A DNA stretch of 10,046 nucleotides, taken from the NCBI GenBank assembly GCA_036524115.1, contig DATDCY010000323.1, forward strand, positions 1-10,046, in the 5' to 3' direction. This stretch comes from a bacterium (lineage in GTDB: Bacteria > JAUVQV01 > DATDCY01). Position numbers and translations under genes: made by a program. The notes below the pieces were generated by a model, which was given only the letters and a program-made list of their open reading frames with translations, had not been told where the DNA came from and did no database searches. Every line of letters starts with the position of its first letter. The first letter of the stretch is position 1. Of the stretch, positions 8,135 through 10,046 are shown one piece after another.

Positions 8135-9334
8135 TCACGGGTGGCACCCTCCCTCGTAGGCGACGCTCACCCCCGCGAGGCCCGCCTCGCAGGCGCTGCC
8201 GTACGTCAGGCCATCGCAGCCGCACACGGGAGTCCCGTAGGTCGGGCAGGCATCCCCATGCTCGACGCAGAAGCCGGCTGCGCCACAGGAACCCACCGGC
8301 TTCTGGCAGAATTCAACGTACGTGACGCAGTCTCGATTCGTTTGGCAAGGGGTGGGCGCGCAAGCGGGACTGGTGGTGCAATCGGGGTCCCTGCAACCGG
8401 AACGACCGTCGCAGTCGTCGTCGTAGAGTGGGGCGAGAACCGGATCGCGCTGCGTCCTCTCGCAGATCTCCCCTGTCGGCATCGGAAGGACCTGGCCCGT
8501 GCAGACGCCCCACCCCGTTCCATCGGCGCGGCACTGCCGCAGGCCGCTGCGGCATCTCCCCTTGTTCAAGGTGGCAAGCGCGCCGTCATAGCAGGGGGCC
8601 CACTCTCCCGGGACGCAGCAGCGCCAGTCCCCCGCGGACCAGACGAGGGTCTCCCCCTCGCTGCAGTCGCGCGCGGGCGGCCGGCAGTCGCGGGCGTCGC
8701 AGAAGCCGTCGCCGTTCGCGTCCTCGGCCGGCGTGTCGCACGCGGCGTCCGCGTCGGTATCCCAGCAGGACACCCCGTGCTCGCCCTGCGCCCCCTGCGG
8801 GCCGGCCGGTCCCTCCGGGCCTGCCGGTCCTTGCGGGCCGGTCTCTCCCTTGTCGCCCCGCGACCCTTGCAGGCCGGGCTCGCCCTGCGCGCCGGTGGCT
8901 CCCTGCGCGCCAATCGGTCCCTGCGGGCCGGCTTCTCCCTTGTCGCCCGGCGGCCCCTGCGGTCCCGGCAGAGCGTCGACGGCAAACATCGCATAGGGGA
9001 CGACGGGCATCCTGATCCGGTGCATCTCACCGCCGCCGCGCCACTGGACCCACAGCTGCCGCGTGAAATCGACGGAGGCGCCAAGGGGACGGATGCGCCC
9101 CAGAAGGTGCGTGATCGATCCGTCGGCTTGCACCTTGAGCGCGACCGGCCCTTCGCTCCAGAGCCAGGCAGCGGCCTCGTCCGGGCCGTCGTGCACGCTG
9201 AAGGTGAAATCGTAGGTAACCCCGGGGGTGAGCGTCGTCCGGAAGGTCATCGGGATCTGCCTGGCGATGGAAGCAGCCCAACCGAACTGGGGACTCATGA
9301 GGATCACGGCCAGCATCAAGAGGCAACGCTTCAC
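8135..9334 (-). CDS. exported collagen-like, Cys-rich protein with MopE-like and Kazal-like segments
   Basis: A 399-residue protein starting at a GTG (9334), preceded by GAGGAAG at a good distance. A signal peptide is seen (MKR, hydrophobic core, GWAAS near 18-22), so it is exported. Residues about 28-122 form a beta-rich module ([29 protein letters not shown]) of the kind that often precedes tail-fibre-like or collagen regions in secreted proteins. Residues 124-187 are 21 uninterrupted Gly-X-Y triplets. Residues 190-217 hold Asp-rich possible calcium loops ([18 protein letters not shown]). Residues 239-319 resemble MopE-type repeats ([20 protein letters not shown], then [15 protein letters not shown]). 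The C-terminus, about 325-397, ends in a Kazal-like cysteine module ([14 protein letters not shown]). Likely surface or extracellular, with metal-binding or protease-inhibitor ability; neither is shown. No transmembrane segment, lipobox or sorting signal is seen. A partial paralogue lies directly upstream. Confidence 0.92.
   Translation of the reverse strand: MKRCLLMLAVILMSPQFGWAASIARQIPMTFRTTLTPGVTYDFTFSVHDGPDEAAAWLWSEGPVALKVQADGSITHLLGRIRPLGASVDFTRQLWVQWRGGGEMHRIRMPVVPYAMFAVDALPGPQGPPGDKGEAGPQGPIGAQGATGAQGEPGLQGSRGDKGETGPQGPAGPEGPAGPQGAQGEHGVSCWDTDADAACDTPAEDANGDGFCDARDCRPPARDCSEGETLVWSAGDWRCCVPGEWAPCYDGALATLNKGRCRSGLRQCRADGTGWGVCTGQVLPMPTGEICERTQRDPVLAPLYDDDCDGRSGCRDPDCTTSPACAPTPCQTNRDCVTYVEFCQKPVGSCGAAGFCVEHGDACPTYGTPVCGCDGLTYGSACEAGLAGVSVAYEGGCHP
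8618..8745. repeat. direct repeat copy 1, identical over 128 bases to 9919-10046
   Basis: This stretch encodes the Asp/Cys-rich segment after the collagen region in the complete gene (about residues 197-239). It is base-for-base identical to 9919-10046, offset 1301, and identity may continue beyond the right edge. Flanking paralogous sequence is clearly less similar. Confidence 0.93.
8774..8965 (-). repeat. Gly-X-Y collagen-like repeat region
   Basis: Codes for 21 consecutive Gly-X-Y triplets plus a closing Gly (residues 124-187), with units such as GPQ, GPA, GAQ, GDK and GEP. At DNA level it shows recurring GC-rich motifs such as CCCTGCGGGCC at multiples of nine bases, so slippage could change its length. 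Pro is common in X, and charged Lys, Glu, Asp and Arg are present, as in bacterial collagens that lack hydroxyproline. Confidence 0.95.
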
Positions 9335-9432
9335 GGCTCAGGCTTCCTCGTCACGTCGCGACGAACACACCGCCCCTGGGTGCCGGCCCCGCACCCTTGC
9401 TCTCGGAAACCTCGAAGTTGGCAAGCAGCTCT
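9335..9432. other. 98-base spacer between tandem paralogues, weak hairpin
   Basis: The spacer between the upstream paralogue's stop and the downstream paralogue's GTG contains GGGTGC (9378-9383) paired with GCACCC (9391-9396) around a 7-base loop, with no T-run on the minus strand. A 10-base palindrome CGTCGCGACG lies at 9354-9363. No convincing promoter is seen, so the two genes may be co-transcribed. Confidence 0.4.
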
Positions 9433-10046
9433 CTAGAAGCACTCTGGCGCATAAGAGACGCTCACCCCCGCGAGGCCCGCGTCGCAGGCGCTGGGGTACG
9501 TCCGGTTGTCGCAGCCGCACACCGGACCCCAGCCGGCCGGGCAGCTTTCTCCCCGCGCGACGCAGGTGCCGGCTGCGTCACAGGAGCCCACCGGCTTCTG
9601 GCAGTAGTCAACGTAACCGCAGTCTCCATTCGTATGGCAAGGGGTGGGCGCGCAAGCGCCACTGGTGGCGCAGTCGGGGTCCGCGCAACCGGGAAGGCCG
9701 TCGCAGTCGTCGTCGTAGAGTGGCGCGAGAACCGGATCGAGCCGCGTCACCTCGCACATCTCCCATGCCCACGGGAGAACCTGGCCCGTGCAGACGCCCC
9801 ACCCCGTTCCGTCGGCGCGGCACTGCCGCAGGCCGCTGCGGCACCTCCCCACGTTCGCGGTGTCAGGCGGGCCGGTATAGCAGGGGGCCAACTCTCCCGG
9901 AACGCAGACCCGTGCAGCGCAGCGCCAGTCCCCCGCGGACCAGACGAGGGTCTCCCCCTCGCTGCAGTCGCGCGCGGGCGGCCGGCAGTCGCGGGCGTCG
10001 CAGAAGCCGTCGCCGTTCGCGTCCTCGGCCGGCGTGTCGCACGCGG
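9433..10046 (-). CDS. paralogous exported Cys-rich MopE/Kazal-like protein, C-terminal part (runs off right edge)
   Basis: The frame is open from the right edge to the TAG at 9433, giving 204 codons; the real start is outside. An internal TTG near 9891 is not the start, because homology to the neighbouring gene continues upstream through [12 protein letters not shown] and [12 protein letters not shown]. The order of segments matches the complete gene: Asp/Cys-rich loops, [31 protein letters not shown], and a Kazal-like end (PVCGCDNRTYPSAC) finishing YAPECF. It carries four extra codons (after DWRC, reading AARV) relative to the neighbour. Whether it also has collagen repeats and a signal peptide is not visible. 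It would be transcribed before the complete copy, in tandem, 98 bases apart. Confidence 0.92.
   Translation of the reverse strand, partial: ACDTPAEDANGDGFCDARDCRPPARDCSEGETLVWSAGDWRCAARVCVPGELAPCYTGPPDTANVGRCRSGLRQCRADGTGWGVCTGQVLPWAWEMCEVTRLDPVLAPLYDDDCDGLPGCADPDCATSGACAPTPCHTNGDCGYVDYCQKPVGSCDAAGTCVARGESCPAGWGPVCGCDNRTYPSACDAGLAGVSVSYAPECF
9919..10046. repeat. direct repeat copy 2, identical over 128 bases to 8618-8745
   Basis: Second copy of the identical block, inside the partial paralogue and cut by the window edge. A 12-base insertion in this copy lies next to its inner boundary, where identity falls off. Confidence 0.93.

Noticed and set aside
8774-8965. CRISPR-like or minisatellite array
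   Set aside because: The periodicity is codon-based Gly-X-Y within one open frame; there are no constant repeats with unique spacers.

Overview
The window is about 10 kb of very GC-rich bacterial DNA with dense coding, strong GC preference at third codon positions and ordinary Shine-Dalgarno starts. The gene set suggests a deltaproteobacterium in the broad sense (Desulfuromonadota- or Myxococcota-like), perhaps from a metagenome: a serine-palmitoyltransferase-type enzyme, a CXXC mini-protein with an in-frame UGA, a small basic protein with a cold-shock gene, and secreted Cys-rich collagen/MopE/Kazal-like proteins. This placement is inference from gene content only. No rRNA, tRNA, CRISPR array, transposase or phage gene was found.

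Layout. Positions 1-1854 (minus strand) hold the start of an NAD(P)-dependent epimerase/dehydratase-like gene, a 428-base gap containing a striking nested inverted repeat, and an alpha-oxoamine synthase that looks most like bacterial serine palmitoyltransferase. The pair fits a bacterial ceramide pathway. Positions 1950-2141 (minus) carry a 63-codon CXXC...CXXC zinc-ribbon mini-protein interrupted by one in-frame UGA, with a SECIS-like hairpin just after it. It is a candidate selenoprotein and the most interesting item here. Positions 2201-4222 (minus) are a complete transketolase. After a divergent regulatory gap with a 21-base palindrome comes a DUF2889-like gene (plus, 4436-4894). It runs tail to tail into a small Lys/Arg/Gln-rich protein (minus, 4888-5115).

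Positions 5172-5620 form a compact regulatory block. A cold-shock protein gene (minus) has a clear intrinsic terminator and an apparent leader of about 107 bases. Its putative -35 box overlaps, on the opposite strand, the -35 box of a complete glycogen/maltodextrin phosphorylase gene (plus, 5620-8100). From 8135 to the window end, two tandem minus-strand paralogues encode exported proteins. The complete one has a signal peptide, an immunoglobulin-like N-terminal module, 21 Gly-X-Y triplets, Asp/Cys-rich MopE-like segments and a C-terminal Kazal-like domain. The second copy enters from beyond the right edge and shares 128 identical bases with the first, pointing to recent duplication or gene conversion.

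How the genes fit together: transketolase (pentose phosphate) and phosphorylase (glucan breakdown) are central carbon genes, but nothing shows co-regulation. The synthase and epimerase plausibly act in one lipid pathway. The rest look like independent transcription units.
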